Assembly: GCF_003584165.1 (NCBI RefSeq)
Contig: NZ_QXFJ01000031.1
Coordinates: 255,851 to 319,850, forward strand
Direction: 5' to 3'
DNA length: 64,000 bases
From: Flagellimonas aequoris
GTDB lineage: Bacteria; Bacteroidota; Bacteroidia; Flavobacteriales; Flavobacteriaceae
In this document: positions 44,945 through 53,775 of the stretch, one piece after another
Position numbering within the stretch: position 1 is the stretch's first letter
Layout: the number at the start of each line of letters is the position of its first letter
Notes under the pieces: model-generated
Seen by the model: the letters and a program-made list of their open reading frames with translations, nothing else
Database searches by the model: none
Told to the model about the DNA's origin: nothing
Program-made: the position numbers and the translations under genes

Positions 44945-45673
44945 TTAATTGCCGAACAATTTTTTTTCCAGGATCTCAGCCTTTGGGAATAGGATATTGT
45001 TCTCCAAATGGATATGACGGTGGAGGTCCTCCTCAAATTCCCGAAGTAGGGAGTAGGTGACCCTGTAGGTATTACAGGCATCGGCAGGAGGGGTATAGTC
45101 GCTGCTCAAGGTGGCAATCTTTCGAAACCGTTCCCCTTCGTTGTCATGTTCCTCCATCATCATTTGGATGGGATTCCTGACCGTTCCGAAATGGGGTGGG
45201 TCCGAAATGGTACCATCCGGGGCTGCATGGACCATTTTACGGATACAGGGGAAGAGCACCAGTTCCTCCTTTTTCATATGCATGGTCAGTTCTCCTGCGG
45301 AAGCACTGAAATGTTTAAAAATCCCGAACAGCTCCGGATGCCGGTTACCGTGCACTTGGCATAGTTTATTGAGGTATTGTTTCAGGATAGGGATGTGCTG
45401 TTCGACATAGTGATGGTGCTTTTTTTCGATATAGTCGATCAAAAGGTCCAAGGGCCATGTATTGAAATCGGGGGAATCCCCTTGATCTCGGTCTTGGACA
45501 TCACCCAGTTCCTTGAGAAGGGTTTCCGTGTCCAGACCTTTTTTTTCCGCAACTTCCTGTAGGGTCCGGTTGCCTTTGCAACAGAAGTCGATCTTGTGGT
45601 TTTTAAATATTTGGGCCGTGCGATAATCCTCCGCCACCATTTGGCCGACTGTTTTTTCCAAGGTAAGGTTCAT
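44945..45673 (-). CDS. ric: RIC di-iron protein for iron-sulfur cluster repair (ScdA/YtfE)
   Basis: 242 residues, full length. N-terminal DUF542 domain with the Cys motif (KNHKIDFCCKGNRTLQEVAE), then a hemerythrin-like four-helix domain with His/Glu ligands: LIDYIEKKHHHYVEQHIP, FKHFSASAGELTMHMKKEE, MMEEHDNEGERFRK, EFEEDLHRHIHLENNILFPKA. RIC repairs Fe-S clusters damaged by nitric oxide or oxidants. It is downstream of the Rrf2 regulator and the nos operon, so the whole group addresses nitrogen-oxide stress and respiration. A GGATAAAA-TTGTCCTTT motif lies 20 bp before its start. Confidence 0.94.
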   Translation of the reverse strand: MNLTLEKTVGQMVAEDYRTAQIFKNHKIDFCCKGNRTLQEVAEKKGLDTETLLKELGDVQDRDQGDSPDFNTWPLDLLIDYIEKKHHHYVEQHIPILKQYLNKLCQVHGNRHPELFGIFKHFSASAGELTMHMKKEELVLFPCIRKMVHAAPDGTISDPPHFGTVRNPIQMMMEEHDNEGERFRKIATLSSDYTPPADACNTYRVTYSLLREFEEDLHRHIHLENNILFPKAEILEKKLFGN

Positions 45674-45692
45674 GATAATGTTATTTTTAATT

Positions 45693-45710
45693 CGGATAAA
45701 ATTGTCCTTT
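45693..45710 (-). promoter_or_regulatory. candidate Rrf2 operator before ric
   Basis: CGGATAAAATTGTCCTTT, in the 53-bp gap between the Rrf2 stop and the RIC start. It matches the other two copies at 46204 and 54948 (consensus GGATAAAAAT-G/A-TCYTTT). Placement just upstream of RIC suits a repressor site. Confidence 0.6.
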
Positions 45711-45726
45711 ATTATGTTAAATTTTT

Positions 45727-46161
45727 TTAGCGCCTTAGATAGGTCAAGCCCACTTCCAAACCTGTCGCCAGTTCGTAGAGACTGGTTTGCTCCAACATAT
45801 TTTTCAGATTATTTCGGATGTCCACGAACTTATCATGCAAGGGGCAGGGTTTTTGGGCATTGCATTCCTTTAGTCCAAGACCGCAGCCTACAAAGATTTC
45901 GTCCCCATCGATGGCATGGACGATCTTGCTCAATTTCACGTGGTCCATATCGGTACGTTCGATTTCAAACCCTCCTGTTGGACCCTTTACGGAATGTATA
46001 ACCTTGCTTTTTGAGAGCTGCTGCAGGATCTTAGCGGTAAAGGCCAAAGGGGAATCTATTTCCTCGGCAATCTCATTAACGCTTACACGTCTTCCGTCCA
46101 AGGATTGCAGTGCTATATAGACGGCTGCCCGAATACCATACTCACAGGCCTTTGAAAACAT
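45727..46161 (-). CDS. Rrf2-family regulator, cluster-binding type
   Basis: 144 residues. Winged helix with ACEYGIRAAVYIALQSL, LAFTAKILQQLSKSKVIHS, KGPTGGFEIERTD; then the three-Cys Fe-S loop FVGCGLGLKECNAQKPCPLH (Cys about residues 93, 100 and 106) shared with IscR and NsrR. An NsrR-like nitric-oxide sensor is the natural reading next to RIC and nos genes, but IscR-like or other functions are not excluded. ATG at 46161 (MFSKAC) is preferred over the TTG three bases earlier. A motif copy lies 43 bp upstream (46204). Confidence 0.92.
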   Translation of the reverse strand: MFSKACEYGIRAAVYIALQSLDGRRVSVNEIAEEIDSPLAFTAKILQQLSKSKVIHSVKGPTGGFEIERTDMDHVKLSKIVHAIDGDEIFVGCGLGLKECNAQKPCPLHDKFVDIRNNLKNMLEQTSLYELATGLEVGLTYLRR

Positions 46162-46203
46162 CAAGATAACTTTATTTGCATCAAAGATACCATTTATTTT
46201 AAT

Positions 46204-46221
46204 AGGATAAAAATGTCCTTT
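46204..46221 (-). promoter_or_regulatory. candidate Rrf2 operator, autoregulatory position
   Basis: AGGATAAAAATGTCCTTT, an imperfect dyad (AGGA / TCCT arms, 8-nt centre) about 43 bp before the first Rrf2 gene. The motif recurs before RIC and before the cytochrome/second Rrf2 genes. Confidence 0.62.
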
Positions 46222-46300
46222 ATTGTTTTTTTCCGATTGCTTTTCTTTTTCCGTCCAATAGGTACTTCATGATCGGAGATGGGGCGATGGAGTAGAAACC

Positions 46301-47503
46301 CTAGGTCCGTTTATGGTTTTGCAAGAACATCCCGCATAGTCCAATGAGGATCAAGAGACTGGAAAGCGCCAAAATTTCCATAAACCCTTTGGGCATGGTC
46401 CAATGCTGCCAAACCATAAAACCTCGATAGAAAATAAGGATCTCAGTCAATAGAAATCCCAAAAAATACCATCGATAGGTGCTGCGGGATATCCTGAACA
46501 ACCCAAAGTAGTCCACAAAAAAGAAGAGCCCGATACTGATGCCCCCCAAAAAGGTAAGATGTAAATAACCAATGGTAAGGTCCAGATAGGTGACCGCCAT
46601 CCGGGCAAAATAAGGGAAGGTGGTCAACAATTGCAAGATCAGTTTAATGCAAAGCAGGACCATTGCCGTCTTGAGTAAACGGTCTTGCATTTTAGATAGG
46701 GGCAGAGCTAAGAAACCATTAGTGGTCATGAGCCATAACAGAACCATGGCGTACAACTGCGCCATGGCCCCGAGTCCCGCAGCGAGGTATATCCATGTTG
46801 ATGGCTTTGTCCAAAGAGCGGAAAGGAAAAAACTGAGTACGATACCTATGTTCAGGGCCCAAAAAAATTGGATGAACCTTTTTTTGGGGAACACAAAACC
46901 TCGTTGTTCCAAGGCAAACAGAAACAATCCTATCAAGGTCAGGACCATCCAGCCATTGTATTGGAAATGCAGGTAAAAATAAATGGCCAATCGGTACCAG
47001 ATGGATTGAGCCCCCAAAGTGGTCATGATGACCCCTAGGGCCCAAGGCCCCAAACTTGAGATGACCATGTACCAGAGTGCGGCCTTCATGCAGACCAAGG
47101 CCTTACTATCCCTGAATTTGGGATGGATATGCTTTGAGAAATGATAAAAGAATACATAGGATACAATCAGGAACAAGGTGGAAAAGATGATCGAGAACAG
47201 GGCATATCCTTGGAACGGAAAGGTGAGCAACATCCCGATCAAAGTGACCTGTGTGGCCCCAAAGATCCGCCTATATCTTTTCCCGGAAGTATCCTTTTCC
47301 ACAAAGCAGTAATGTAGCAAGGTGGTCATTGCCACATATACCCAGCCCAATAAGGCTATGTGGGAATGGGCGTGTACCATATACCTGTAATGGAAGCCAA
47401 AGAAGAAAATAGGATAGGAGCGGAGCAGGATACCCAATAGGGCGGCCATGATAAAATAGGCCATGGCCACCTGAATGTGCCGTTGATATGATCGTTCCTT
47501 CAT
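46301..47503 (-). CDS. His-rich polytopic membrane protein (NnrS-like / heme-copper-oxidase-like)
   Basis: 400 residues with about 11-12 predicted membrane helices. Conserved-looking intramembrane histidines occur in HAHSHIALLGWVYVA (His44, 46 and 48), LHYCFVEK, YLHFQYNGW, IGYLHLTFLGG. The first cluster resembles the HxHE-M-G-type helix of NnrS, a heme/copper protein of nitrogen-oxide stress, but I cannot confirm that family; a distant NorB/CcoN-like relation is the alternative. It is the last gene of the nosD-F-Y group, 29 bp after NosY, and sits just before the Rrf2 and RIC genes. No function is known. Confidence 0.75.
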   Translation of the reverse strand: MKERSYQRHIQVAMAYFIMAALLGILLRSYPIFFFGFHYRYMVHAHSHIALLGWVYVAMTTLLHYCFVEKDTSGKRYRRIFGATQVTLIGMLLTFPFQGYALFSIIFSTLFLIVSYVFFYHFSKHIHPKFRDSKALVCMKAALWYMVISSLGPWALGVIMTTLGAQSIWYRLAIYFYLHFQYNGWMVLTLIGLFLFALEQRGFVFPKKRFIQFFWALNIGIVLSFFLSALWTKPSTWIYLAAGLGAMAQLYAMVLLWLMTTNGFLALPLSKMQDRLLKTAMVLLCIKLILQLLTTFPYFARMAVTYLDLTIGYLHLTFLGGISIGLFFFVDYFGLFRISRSTYRWYFLGFLLTEILIFYRGFMVWQHWTMPKGFMEILALSSLLILIGLCGMFLQNHKRT

Positions 47504-47532
47504 ATTTTTCCGGATAAATTCCTTGGTGTTGT

Positions 47533-48315
47533 TTAGAAGTCCTTCTTTCTGGCTTTATACTCCAACCCCAGAATAGGCAAAACGGTCCATAGGAAGAGAA
47601 TGGCCATGGAGACCAGAAAACCGAGGTCGGTACCAAAAAACTTTTTGAAAATGGCCCCTGTATATCCCAATAGAGCTGAAATGTCCAATTTAAGTAGGAT
47701 CAGTATCCTTGAAAGATCGATGGGGTTGAGCATGGTCGCGACCAAGGAAAAAGTGTCCAAGGGGTATTCCTCGAAAACGATAAGCGACATCAGGAACAGC
47801 CCATCATAGACCACGGCCAGAAAGAGCCATAACAATACGGCGTATCCAAATCCCTTGATCCTATTTTCATTGGATATGGCAATGATAAAGGACAGCCCCA
47901 CAAAAATAAAGGTCAAAAAGGACCCTGTGACCAACAATAGGGAGAAATCAAAGATGGCATTACTCTGCAACAGGCCATAGAGCACAAAGGGAATGCCCAG
48001 ACCCAAAACAAGGCTGAGGGCCAATGAACCCGAGACCCCTAGATATTGGCCCATGAAAATGGAACTCCGTTTGATGGGCTGTGCCAAGAGGAGTTCCGTG
48101 AACTCCCTCGAATTATAGTAGTACATGACCCCAAAAATGGTCCCGATCAATGGAATCAGGACAATGATCACGTTCATCAGGGTGATGACGGCCTTGGAAA
48201 CATCATTGTTCAGGAACAAGAGGACGAAACCCAGGATGAGGTAAAACAAAAAATATACGTAGCTCCAACGGCTGCGGATCAGGTCGTAAAAACTGTATTT
48301 AAGAATCTTCAGCAT
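47533..48315 (-). CDS. nosY: NosY-like ABC-2 permease
   Basis: 260 residues with about six membrane helices (YVYFLFYLILGFVLLFL; VIIVLIPLIGTIFGVMYYYN; SLALSLVLGLGIPFVLYGLL; and others) and the NosY-type motif YNSREFTELLLAQPIKRSSIF. It is the membrane part of the NosDFY complex, which delivers copper/sulfide for the NosZ active site. Overlaps the NosF gene by 17 bp. Confidence 0.9.
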   Translation of the reverse strand: MLKILKYSFYDLIRSRWSYVYFLFYLILGFVLLFLNNDVSKAVITLMNVIIVLIPLIGTIFGVMYYYNSREFTELLLAQPIKRSSIFMGQYLGVSGSLALSLVLGLGIPFVLYGLLQSNAIFDFSLLLVTGSFLTFIFVGLSFIIAISNENRIKGFGYAVLLWLFLAVVYDGLFLMSLIVFEEYPLDTFSLVATMLNPIDLSRILILLKLDISALLGYTGAIFKKFFGTDLGFLVSMAILFLWTVLPILGLEYKARKKDF

Positions 48316-49021
48316 GGTTTTCAGTAATGGTTAGTGCCGCAACGGCATGTTCAAAATCAGGTGCCCCCGTTTGTTCCAAAAGTTCCACGATACTTCCTTG
48401 GAAATAGATTTCCCCCTCCAATAGATAAAGGATCTTATCGGCCATCTCTTCCACGAACTGCATGATGTGTGAGGTGATCAATATGGTCTTTCCTTGGGCT
48501 TTTTCCCTTAGGATCAATTGCTTTAAATGGATCAATGCCATGGGGTCCAGTCCCGTGGTCGGTTCGTCCAGGATAATGAGGGGACTGTCGAACATAAAGG
48601 TCAGGACAATGTTTACTTTTTGTTTGGTTCCGCCGGATAGGGTGGACAGCTTTTTGCCCAAGAAGGGTCCAAGGCCAAAGAGCTGGATCAAATCTTCCTC
48701 GGCACTGGGACTGTTCCTGAGGTCCTTGATCATATGGATCAGCTCTTTTACCTTGATGTTGGGGGGAAAATTGGCAATCTGGGGCAGGTAATCTATTTTT
48801 TTCCGATACTTCCAATCTTTTTTTACGGGCCTTTCCAGTACGGTGATATGCCCCTTGTCCGGTATTACCATCCCCAAGATGCTCTTGATCAAGGTGGTCT
48901 TGCCCGAGCCATTGGGCCCCAAAATGGCATAAATACGACCTTCGCCGATGGAGAGATCGATCCCTTTTAGAACTTGGTTCTTACCGAATTGTTTGTAAAG
49001 ATCTTTGATTTCTATGGTCAT
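48299..49021 (-). CDS. nosF: NosF-like ABC ATP-binding protein
   Basis: 240 residues. Walker A LGPNGSGKTTLIKS, signature LSGGTKQKVNI, Walker B LIILDEPTTGLDPM, switch His in ITSHIMQF. The KVNIVLTF and GLDPMALIHLKQLI stretches match NosF. Overlaps NosD by 4 bp and NosY by 17 bp, so the three subunits are translationally coupled. Energises NosY for NosZ maturation. Confidence 0.92.
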   Translation of the reverse strand: MTIEIKDLYKQFGKNQVLKGIDLSIGEGRIYAILGPNGSGKTTLIKSILGMVIPDKGHITVLERPVKKDWKYRKKIDYLPQIANFPPNIKVKELIHMIKDLRNSPSAEEDLIQLFGLGPFLGKKLSTLSGGTKQKVNIVLTFMFDSPLIILDEPTTGLDPMALIHLKQLILREKAQGKTILITSHIMQFVEEMADKILYLLEGEIYFQGSIVELLEQTGAPDFEHAVAALTITENHAEDS

Positions 49022-50268
49022 GGTCGTATTTTCATTAAGGGTTGGGTATCCTTAAGGTTGTCCGGAGTGAATACAGGGGAGACCCTTTCGGAGAAATCGA
49101 TGATATCCATGAACAGGCTCCGTAACAGTACAATGGTCTCCGGGGTCCGGTTCACCACATAGGAAAATAATTTGACCGGACGATAGGGCACATCACCAAT
49201 ACCGTTCCTGTCCAGGTCATAGCCGGTATAACTGCTCCAAAAGTTACCTTCGAACACGTTGTCGTTCAACTTACTGTTATAAGAGATGTCAAAGGAGTTG
49301 TACAAAAAATTGTTGCCTTTGAAACTATTGGTGTAACAGGCCCCAATGACCCTAATGGCCCAGCCATTGCCAATAAAGTCGTTGTTGGTGTATTGGATTC
49401 GGTTGGACCCCTCTATGTTGATCCCAATGGTATTTTCCTCAAAGGTGTTGCCAACGATCTCGGCATCATTGATTTCCTTCAACAACATGCCATAGGCGGC
49501 GGTCCCCCAATTCTTATGGAAGGTATTGTCCTTCATGGTGATGAACTTGGAAAACATGACGGCAACCCCGGCCCCATTGTTTTCAAAGGTATTCCGGGTG
49601 TAGACATCATGGTTCGAGAACATAAAATGGAGCCCATAGCGAAGGTTGTCCATGCTCACATTTTCCGTGATGGTGATACGGTCGGAAAACTCCAGGTAGA
49701 TGCCGTCTCGGGTACCTTGGACATGGTTCTTGCGTACCTCGATGTCTGTGGAATACCAGAGCTGGATACCGTTGCCCGAATTGTATTCGTCCACGGCCTC
49801 CCCAATGATCCTATTGTGGAACACCTTGCCATGGGAGGATTTTTCCAAATAGATACCGAAGAACAATTGCTCCAACACCATGTTTTGGATAAGAAAATTT
49901 TTGCTGCGGACCACCCGGATAGCGGCGTTGTCCTTGGTATAACTTACACCGACATTGATGATGAACAGACCATCAAGGGTCACGTTGTCAGATTGTATCC
50001 TGAAGATCTCACCCTTTTTCCCTCCATCAATTATTGGGTAACCGATACCCTTGATCACCAACGGTTTGTCCACAATGATCTCAAATTCCCTGTAGGTGCC
50101 CTTTTGGACCAATAGCGTATCATTTGCTTGGGCACGTGCAATGGTACCTTTTAGGGTACTATCCACACAACTTGGGCATATGGTCCATGTTTTGGCCCAC
50201 ATAGGGTGCCCCAAAAGGAGCATGAGCAGGCAAAGGAGATATCTATGATATGTATTGTGGAGTACCAT
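49018..50268 (-). CDS. nosD: NosD periplasmic copper-binding beta-helix protein
   Basis: 416 residues. Signal peptide (cleavage after MWAKT region), an N-terminal start IARAQANDTLLVQKGTYREF and then repeated beta-helix (NosD/CASH) turns: IQSDNVTLDGLFIINVG, HNRIIGEAVDEYNSGNGIQ, NVSMDNLRYGLHFMFSNHD, NTFEENTIGINIEGSNRI, NNFLYNSFDISYNSK. Typical length. It receives copper or sulfur in the periplasm and helps assemble the tetranuclear CuZ site of NosZ. Starts 26 bp after the cupin gene. Confidence 0.95.
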   Translation of the reverse strand: MVLHNTYHRYLLCLLMLLLGHPMWAKTWTICPSCVDSTLKGTIARAQANDTLLVQKGTYREFEIIVDKPLVIKGIGYPIIDGGKKGEIFRIQSDNVTLDGLFIINVGVSYTKDNAAIRVVRSKNFLIQNMVLEQLFFGIYLEKSSHGKVFHNRIIGEAVDEYNSGNGIQLWYSTDIEVRKNHVQGTRDGIYLEFSDRITITENVSMDNLRYGLHFMFSNHDVYTRNTFENNGAGVAVMFSKFITMKDNTFHKNWGTAAYGMLLKEINDAEIVGNTFEENTIGINIEGSNRIQYTNNDFIGNGWAIRVIGACYTNSFKGNNFLYNSFDISYNSKLNDNVFEGNFWSSYTGYDLDRNGIGDVPYRPVKLFSYVVNRTPETIVLLRSLFMDIIDFSERVSPVFTPDNLKDTQPLMKIRP

Positions 50269-50294
50269 GATGTTTCTTTTCGGGAAAGGGTCGA

Positions 50295-50594
50295 TTATCT
50301 GATGATGAGAAATTTGGAATCATCCAAGGCTTCCACCCAATGTTCCACTTCCTTGGAAAAACTAAAATGTTGTTGTGTTGTTAAATTAATGATTTGGTTC
50401 TCGATATAAAAATTAATGGAGCCTTCCAAGACGATCAAGTGGGCATCTTTTGGGGAGATGTGTTTTGGGAAGAGGGAATCCCTTGCCAAACTGATGCTCA
50501 AGATTTCCATTGTTGGGTTTTTGACCACTACTGCCACTTGAAGGTCATGGAACGGTTGTTGGGCAATGGAGTTATCGATATCGATCTTATACAT
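50295..50594 (-). CDS. small cupin-domain protein
   Basis: 99 residues, a single cupin barrel: FHDLQVAVVVKNPTMEILSI, PKHISPKDAHLIVLEGSINFYIEN, LTTQQHFSFSKEVEHWVEA. The PKHISPKDAHLIVLEGSI and the late FSFSKEVEHWV carry the motif-1/motif-2 His and Glu pattern, although some of the usual metal ligands are replaced. Inserted between NosL and NosD. Role unknown; a metal- or quorum-like small-molecule binding function is only a guess. Confidence 0.78.
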   Translation of the reverse strand: MYKIDIDNSIAQQPFHDLQVAVVVKNPTMEILSISLARDSLFPKHISPKDAHLIVLEGSINFYIENQIINLTTQQHFSFSKEVEHWVEALDDSKFLIIR

Positions 50595-50611
50595 GGGCCT
50601 TGGATGTTTTG

Positions 50612-51667
50612 CTATTGTTCGTATTGTTGTTTTAAATCGTTCCAGGATAAAAGGGTTCCATCGTTCATGGCCAATACCTGTTGGGCGGCCTGCTGTTCGG
50701 AAAAAGCACTGAGAAAGGCCCCCATGGGGCTGGGAATCTTCTCGCTGATCAGGTAGGTGGCCTTGGTGGCATCCACCAATTCCCCGGGATGGTCAAAATC
50801 ATTGACCAAAAAGAGGGAAATGTCCGAAACATTCCCACTTTTTAAAGAGTTCATCATACATTCCACTGCATCAAAATTGAAGACCTTGCCCTTGGAAGTG
50901 ACCAATTGCGCGGCATGTTGTTTGTCCACAATGGTCATGCTGCAGTAATGGCAACCCACATGGCCATAGTCAATGGGCTGGGGACTTACGGAGCATCCGA
51001 GGGCAAGGCCAAGGAAAACCAACAAGGGGATAATCTGTTTTTTCATGGGAGTCAAATTATTGTTCTTAGTGCTTTTCCACCCCAAAATGCCGGCCACCAG
51101 GGTGAGCATCATACCTACGAACATCAACCAGGCCCCGATGGCCGGTAAAGAGGTGACATCAAAATTGAGCATTTTAACATGGCCCAATAACGGGGGTTTA
51201 TAGGTCATTGGACTTCCATCCGGATTGGTCAGTTTCATGATGGCATTGGGATCTAGATCGGTACCATAATCCACCAACCATGCATTGAAATCGTACATGC
51301 CCAATATACCCATAACGGACATGAGCAGGAACCACCCCAGAAACCATTTATAGCTTACCTTGTCCCAATAGCCCAAAACACCTATGACAACCCCTAGGGC
51401 GACCATGACGCCTATGACCATCGGAAATGTGCCAAATTCCCACATGTCCTCCACTTTGGGAAGGGTGTGCATGCCGATATAATGGTTGAGGCCATCAATG
51501 TTCTGGATATCAAATTCATTGACACCCTTTAGACCGCTGATGTGGATGTTCAATCCCAATGGGTCCGGGTATTGGGGAGCACCCAACATGATGTTCCAAA
51601 GCGGGAAGACGTAGAGTCCCAATAAGAAGAGTGGGCCAAGGATCATGAGTATACTAGCCTTTTTCAT
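50612..51667 (-). CDS. nosL: NosL fused behind a four-helix membrane domain
   Basis: 351 residues. The first ~205 are a membrane domain with four helices (MKKASILMILGPLFLLGLYV; LGVVIGVLGY region; FLGWFLLMSVMGILGMYDF; LPAIGAWLMFVGMMLTLVAG) and unknown role. From residue 208 (MKKQIIPLL) the chain reads like a complete NosL lipoprotein: lipobox LALGC at 225, then CHYCSM (C239, C242, M244) for Cu(I), FNFDAVECMMNSL, DDGTLLSWNDL-type ending. The in-frame ATG at 51046 could start a separate NosL. NosL is the copper chaperone for NosZ. Fusion is visible; whether one or two proteins are made is open. Confidence 0.88.
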   Translation of the reverse strand: MKKASILMILGPLFLLGLYVFPLWNIMLGAPQYPDPLGLNIHISGLKGVNEFDIQNIDGLNHYIGMHTLPKVEDMWEFGTFPMVIGVMVALGVVIGVLGYWDKVSYKWFLGWFLLMSVMGILGMYDFNAWLVDYGTDLDPNAIMKLTNPDGSPMTYKPPLLGHVKMLNFDVTSLPAIGAWLMFVGMMLTLVAGILGWKSTKNNNLTPMKKQIIPLLVFLGLALGCSVSPQPIDYGHVGCHYCSMTIVDKQHAAQLVTSKGKVFNFDAVECMMNSLKSGNVSDISLFLVNDFDHPGELVDATKATYLISEKIPSPMGAFLSAFSEQQAAQQVLAMNDGTLLSWNDLKQQYEQ

Positions 51668-51733
51668 TTTTTTCGATTTAGAGGTTACAAACTGGGAACG
51701 GTTTCTTGGTGGATTGCTTTTGATTCCATTTGT

Positions 51734-51768
51734 AAAAAAGCGGGCAGGTCATCGACACGGCCCGCTTT
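51734..51768 (-). terminator. rho-independent terminator after nosZ
   Basis: AAAGCGGG (51737-51744) pairs with CCCGCTTT (51761-51768); on the minus strand the stem is followed by a T run (A run at 51734-51739). It ends the cytochrome-fasciclin-nosZ unit, so nosL-cupin-nosDFY probably have their own promoter or are transcribed by read-through. Confidence 0.82.
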
Positions 51769-51784
51769 GTTTTATGATGGTTTA

Positions 51785-53737
51785 CTATTCACCTAGGGAC
51801 CATTTCAGTTCTACATTGGAATTGGCAGGGGAGACCCTCACATATCCTTGCATTTCCTGGTGCAGGGCGGAACAGAAATCAGTACAGTAGAAAGGCCATA
51901 CCCCAACCTCATTGGGTTCCCAAACAGAAGTCTTGGTCTGTCCAGGCATCACGAGGAGTTCGGATGAGTTTTGGCCCAGGATGGCAAAGCCATGGGGCAC
52001 ATCAAAGTCCTGTTCATGATTGGTAATGTGGAAATATACCTTGTCGCCGACCTTGATGCCCTCGATGTTGTCAGGGGTAAAATGGCTTCGGATGGTGGAC
52101 ATGTACACATGGACCTCGTTTCCGTCACGGATCACTTTGGATCCATCGGCCGTGGTCACCGCATAAGGGTGCCTATTTTCATCCAAGCGGTAGATTTTTT
52201 TGGAATTCGTGGTCAACAATTCAGCGGGACATCCAGCGGCATAGTGGGGCTCACCATGGGTCGGGAAGTCATAGATCAATTCCATTTTGTCCCCGGAGAT
52301 GTCATACAATTGAGCAGAGTGTTCCATTTCAGGGCCTGTGGGCAAATACCGGTCCTTGGTGATCTTGTTCATGGCAACGACGTACTTACCAAAAGGTTTT
52401 CTGGAGTTTCCTCCGGGAATCATCAAGTGACCCACAGAATAATAGGTGGGTTTTCTATCGAGGACCTCCCAAGTGCCCAATTGCCATTTTACCACTTCGG
52501 AGGAAATGAAGAAAGTGGTATAGGCATTGCCCTCGCCGTCAAACTCAGTATGTAGTGGGCCAAGGCCACCACTTTTCACTTGTCCGGCCAATACATCCTC
52601 GAATTTTAGTATTGGGATTCCATAGGCTTCCCCATCGAATTTTTTGCCCTCGATGGCAGCGATCATTTTGTCAAAGGAATGTACGGTAAGGTCAGCGGAG
52701 AGTTTACCGTTACCAATGATGTACTGGCCAGTGGGATCCACATCACATCCATGGGGTGATTTAGGGGTGGGCAGAAAATAAACTGCTCCCGGTACTTTGG
52801 TAGGATCCACTGTCAGTACCTCCTTGCGCATAGTGGATGTCCCGGTATGGGAATGTTCATCATAGACATTGTGTGCATAGTGGGCTGGCATTTTGGTGCC
52901 GCCACCGTTGTTTACATATTCCTCGATTTTTTTCCAATTGATGGCTGCAATGAAATCCTTGTCGTTCTGGGAGGCGTTCACCTCTAAAAGGGAATTGGCC
53001 TCTTCCGTGTTATAGGTGGTGAAGAAGAACCATCCATGGGACTTTCCACGGCCAGGATGGGAGAGGTCATAGTTGAATCCGGGCATCAAAAGCTGGAATT
53101 TGATTGCCATATGGCCATGCTCGGGATCGACACTGATAAAGGTCAACGCCCCTTTGAAGTTTCCCTTATATTCATTTATGGGCATATCGCGTTGGGGAAC
53201 GGGAACGGAGAATCGTGTGCCGGCCACCACATACTCGGTATTCTCCGTGATGAAGGACGAACTATGGTTCCCGGCACTATTGGGAACCTCGATGATCTCA
53301 GCAGTTTCGAATGTACTCAGATCTACCCTGGCGACACGAGGCGTGTTGTTCCCGTTCACAAAGATCCACCTGCCGTCCAATTCCCCGTTGGTCTGGGAAA
53401 TATCGGGGTGGTGAAGGTCGTCCCAAGGCACAAATCCATGGGAGGTGTTCAACATGGGAACGGTTTCCTCGGAATATCCGTATCCTGAAGTAGGGAACTG
53501 GGAGAACACAGGAATTTCCTTGAACATTCTGCCTGATGGCAGTCCATATACGGTTAGGTTACCGCTGTATCCCCCGGAAAGGAAGGCGTAAAATTCATCC
53601 TGCTCCCCAGGGGCAACATATACTTTTTCGGCGGCACTGGACGACAGGGCCCCGTTGGAATTTTGGTTCTGTTGACCGCAGGAAAACAGCATCAGGGCCG
53701 TTCCAAAGGTCAAAATCAAATGGTTATGAATCTTCAT
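51785..53737 (-). CDS. nosZ: nitrous-oxide reductase NosZ (Sec-type, clade II-like)
   Basis: 650 residues, typical for the family. A Sec-type lipoprotein-like signal (MKIHNHLILTFGTALMLFSC) instead of a twin-arginine signal, then a seven-bladed beta-propeller carrying CuZ His ligands (NTSHGFVPWDDLHHPDISQ, GKSHGWFFFTTYNTEE, SPHGCDVDPTGQYIIG, LHTEFDGEGNAYTTFF) and a C-terminal cupredoxin with the CuA site (FYCTDFCSALHQEMQG and the preceding PHGFAILG His). Sec-type, lipoprotein-like NosZ is the hallmark of clade II, common in Bacteroidota. It reduces N2O to N2 at the outer face of the membrane. Confidence 0.96.
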   Translation of the reverse strand: MKIHNHLILTFGTALMLFSCGQQNQNSNGALSSSAAEKVYVAPGEQDEFYAFLSGGYSGNLTVYGLPSGRMFKEIPVFSQFPTSGYGYSEETVPMLNTSHGFVPWDDLHHPDISQTNGELDGRWIFVNGNNTPRVARVDLSTFETAEIIEVPNSAGNHSSSFITENTEYVVAGTRFSVPVPQRDMPINEYKGNFKGALTFISVDPEHGHMAIKFQLLMPGFNYDLSHPGRGKSHGWFFFTTYNTEEANSLLEVNASQNDKDFIAAINWKKIEEYVNNGGGTKMPAHYAHNVYDEHSHTGTSTMRKEVLTVDPTKVPGAVYFLPTPKSPHGCDVDPTGQYIIGNGKLSADLTVHSFDKMIAAIEGKKFDGEAYGIPILKFEDVLAGQVKSGGLGPLHTEFDGEGNAYTTFFISSEVVKWQLGTWEVLDRKPTYYSVGHLMIPGGNSRKPFGKYVVAMNKITKDRYLPTGPEMEHSAQLYDISGDKMELIYDFPTHGEPHYAAGCPAELLTTNSKKIYRLDENRHPYAVTTADGSKVIRDGNEVHVYMSTIRSHFTPDNIEGIKVGDKVYFHITNHEQDFDVPHGFAILGQNSSELLVMPGQTKTSVWEPNEVGVWPFYCTDFCSALHQEMQGYVRVSPANSNVELKWSLGE

Positions 53738-53775
53738 CGTTTTTGGATTTATTCGTTTTTCTGGTTTTACATGGT

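Noticed and set aside
44818..45081. 87-residue minus-strand frame at the 3' end of ric
   Set aside because: Overlaps the ric end in another frame and has no motif.
49393..50115. 240-residue plus-strand open frame inside nosD
   Set aside because: Antisense to the NosD beta-helix repeats; the repeat periodicity itself creates the open frame.
51971..52555. 194-residue plus-strand open frame inside nosZ
   Set aside because: Antisense to NosZ; no independent evidence of coding.
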